64,000 nt of DNA from positions 1,054,001-1,118,000 of the forward strand of contig NZ_JAXHLN010000003.1 in the NCBI RefSeq assembly GCF_034522235.1. The letters are read 5' to 3'. Source of the DNA: Thiohalophilus sp. GTDB lineage: Bacteria > Pseudomonadota > Gammaproteobacteria > UBA6429 > Thiohalophilaceae. Of this stretch, positions 63,174 to 64,000 are shown in pieces. The translations under genes and the position numbers were made by a program. The notes beneath the pieces were generated by a model that searched no databases, was not told the origin of the DNA, and saw only the letters and a list, made by a program, of their open reading frames with translations. Numbering within the stretch: position 1 is the stretch's first letter; every line of letters starts with the position of its first letter.

Positions 63174-64000
63174 ATGAATATAATCAAATATAATTTGCAA
63201 AGCCGCAAAGGCTTGACTGCCGGATTTCTGACACTGGGTCTTGCCCTCGGCGGCAGTGCCCAGGCAGGCCCCACACTGCAGTACGGGGAACAGGGGTTCC
63301 TTCAATTCAACTATGCCGTGCAATTCTGGGGGCAGAGCCGGGGTTATACCTCGGCGACAGACGATGGCGATACCAACGATTTCTTCCTGCGCCGCAACCG
63401 CATAACACTGATGGGGCAATATAACGACTATGTCGGTTATTATGCCCAGCTGGAAGCGGGGAACGACAGCAAGGGCGGGAATGATGATCGTGCGGTTTAC
63501 TATCGGGATGCTTACCTGACCCTGGACTACTCGGATCCTATCCGGTTTATTGCCGGGCGCTTCAAGAACACCTTCAGTCGTGAAAACCTGGAGGCCTGTC
63601 TTGAGCCGCTGACCCTGGATCGATCTGAGTCGCTGACTTATACGCCTTATGGCGGGACACGCGATACAGGTGTTGCCATGTGGGGTAATCTGGCAGACGG
63701 TATGTTCCAGTACCGGGTGATGGTATCCGACGGTCGCGAAGGCGAAGAAACAGTGTCCGACAGCCCGAGACTGACGGGGCGTGTTCACCTCAGCTTGCTG
63801 GATCCTGAATACGACTACGGCTACCGGGGTACTTATCTGGGGACACAACAGGTGCTGACGATTGGTGCGAGTTTCGACCAACAGGATGATATTGCATATG
63901 GCAGTTACTCGACCCGCGAGGATCCCAAGGATTACTCGGCATCCACGGTGGATATCTTCTATGAACAGCCTTTCGACTTCGGTACGCTAACGCTCTCCAG
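63174..64000 (+). CDS. Outer membrane porin (OprO/OprP-like), 5' part
   Basis: The frame runs open from ATG 63174 to the end of the window, about 275 residues. A signal peptide (GLTAGFLTLGLALGGSAQA) is followed by GPTLQYGEQGFLQFNYAVQF and a strand-rich sequence with FLRRNRITLMGQYNDYVGYY and RFIAGRFKNTFSREN, as in phosphate-selective porin O/P-type barrels. It may admit small anions such as thiosulfate or polythionates, which suits the rest of the cluster. The ribosome site is TAGGAGAG. It is the last visible gene of the P3 operon. Confidence 0.82.
   Translation, partial: MNIIKYNLQSRKGLTAGFLTLGLALGGSAQAGPTLQYGEQGFLQFNYAVQFWGQSRGYTSATDDGDTNDFFLRRNRITLMGQYNDYVGYYAQLEAGNDSKGGNDDRAVYYRDAYLTLDYSDPIRFIAGRFKNTFSRENLEACLEPLTLDRSESLTYTPYGGTRDTGVAMWGNLADGMFQYRVMVSDGREGEETVSDSPRLTGRVHLSLLDPEYDYGYRGTYLGTQQVLTIGASFDQQDDIAYGSYSTREDPKDYSASTVDIFYEQPFDFGTLTLS

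Overview
The window looks like chromosome from a sulfur-oxidising gammaproteobacterium, probably a chemolithotroph of the Chromatiales type; no species can be named from sequence alone. The evidence is gene order typical of Gammaproteobacteria (bamD divergent from rluD-pgeF with clpB nearby; dapA-bamC-MBL-purC; parE near parC), a Tat-exported thiosulfohydrolase SoxB, and a large sulfur-trafficking and multiheme cytochrome region at the right end. No tRNA, rRNA, CRISPR array, prophage or transposase gene was found.

Left part (1-35 kb): mostly housekeeping genes. In order: 3' end of nadE, glnB, bamD, rluD-pgeF, a ZIP metal transporter, a SulP permease with a tandem universal stress protein, a DksA/TraR-type zinc-finger protein, clpB behind a heat-shock type promoter, a membrane protein, a solitary soxB, hemH, a hydroxyacid dehydrogenase, a DUF2914 protein behind a consensus CRP-type site, ettA, an RND efflux pair, a LysR regulator, a PerM-type permease, phoH, a galT-like gene, dapA-bamC-MBL-purC and parE. 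Many gaps here hold palindromic repeats: two 140-bp MITE-like copies, composite hairpins built from 7-9-bp degenerate units, and REP-like hairpins.

Middle (36-56 kb): parC, then a membrane class III nucleotide cyclase overlapping a lipoprotein gene, an HtpX-like protease and a DUF1015 protein. A type II secretion locus follows: gspE, C, J, I, H, G, N, M, L, K plus a TPR lipoprotein on the minus strand, divergent from gspD-gspF. No prepilin peptidase gene is present.

Right end (56-64 kb): the most interesting region. A TusA-like protein, a YeeE/YedE (TsuA-type) transporter, a second TusA, a DsrE-like protein and two tiny genes are followed by an exported tandem-rhodanese lipoprotein, a pentaheme cytochrome c, a small secreted protein, a triheme cytochrome c and an outer-membrane porin cut by the window end. 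Three separate promoters here share one layout: a TTGCA...TGCAA inverted repeat about 105 bp upstream of the predicted start of transcription, a consensus IHF site, and a sigma-54 type -24/-12 element. This suggests one RpoN-dependent regulon for moving sulfane sulfur or another inorganic sulfur anion across the envelope, with electrons passed to multiheme cytochromes. The substrate and the overall function are inference.
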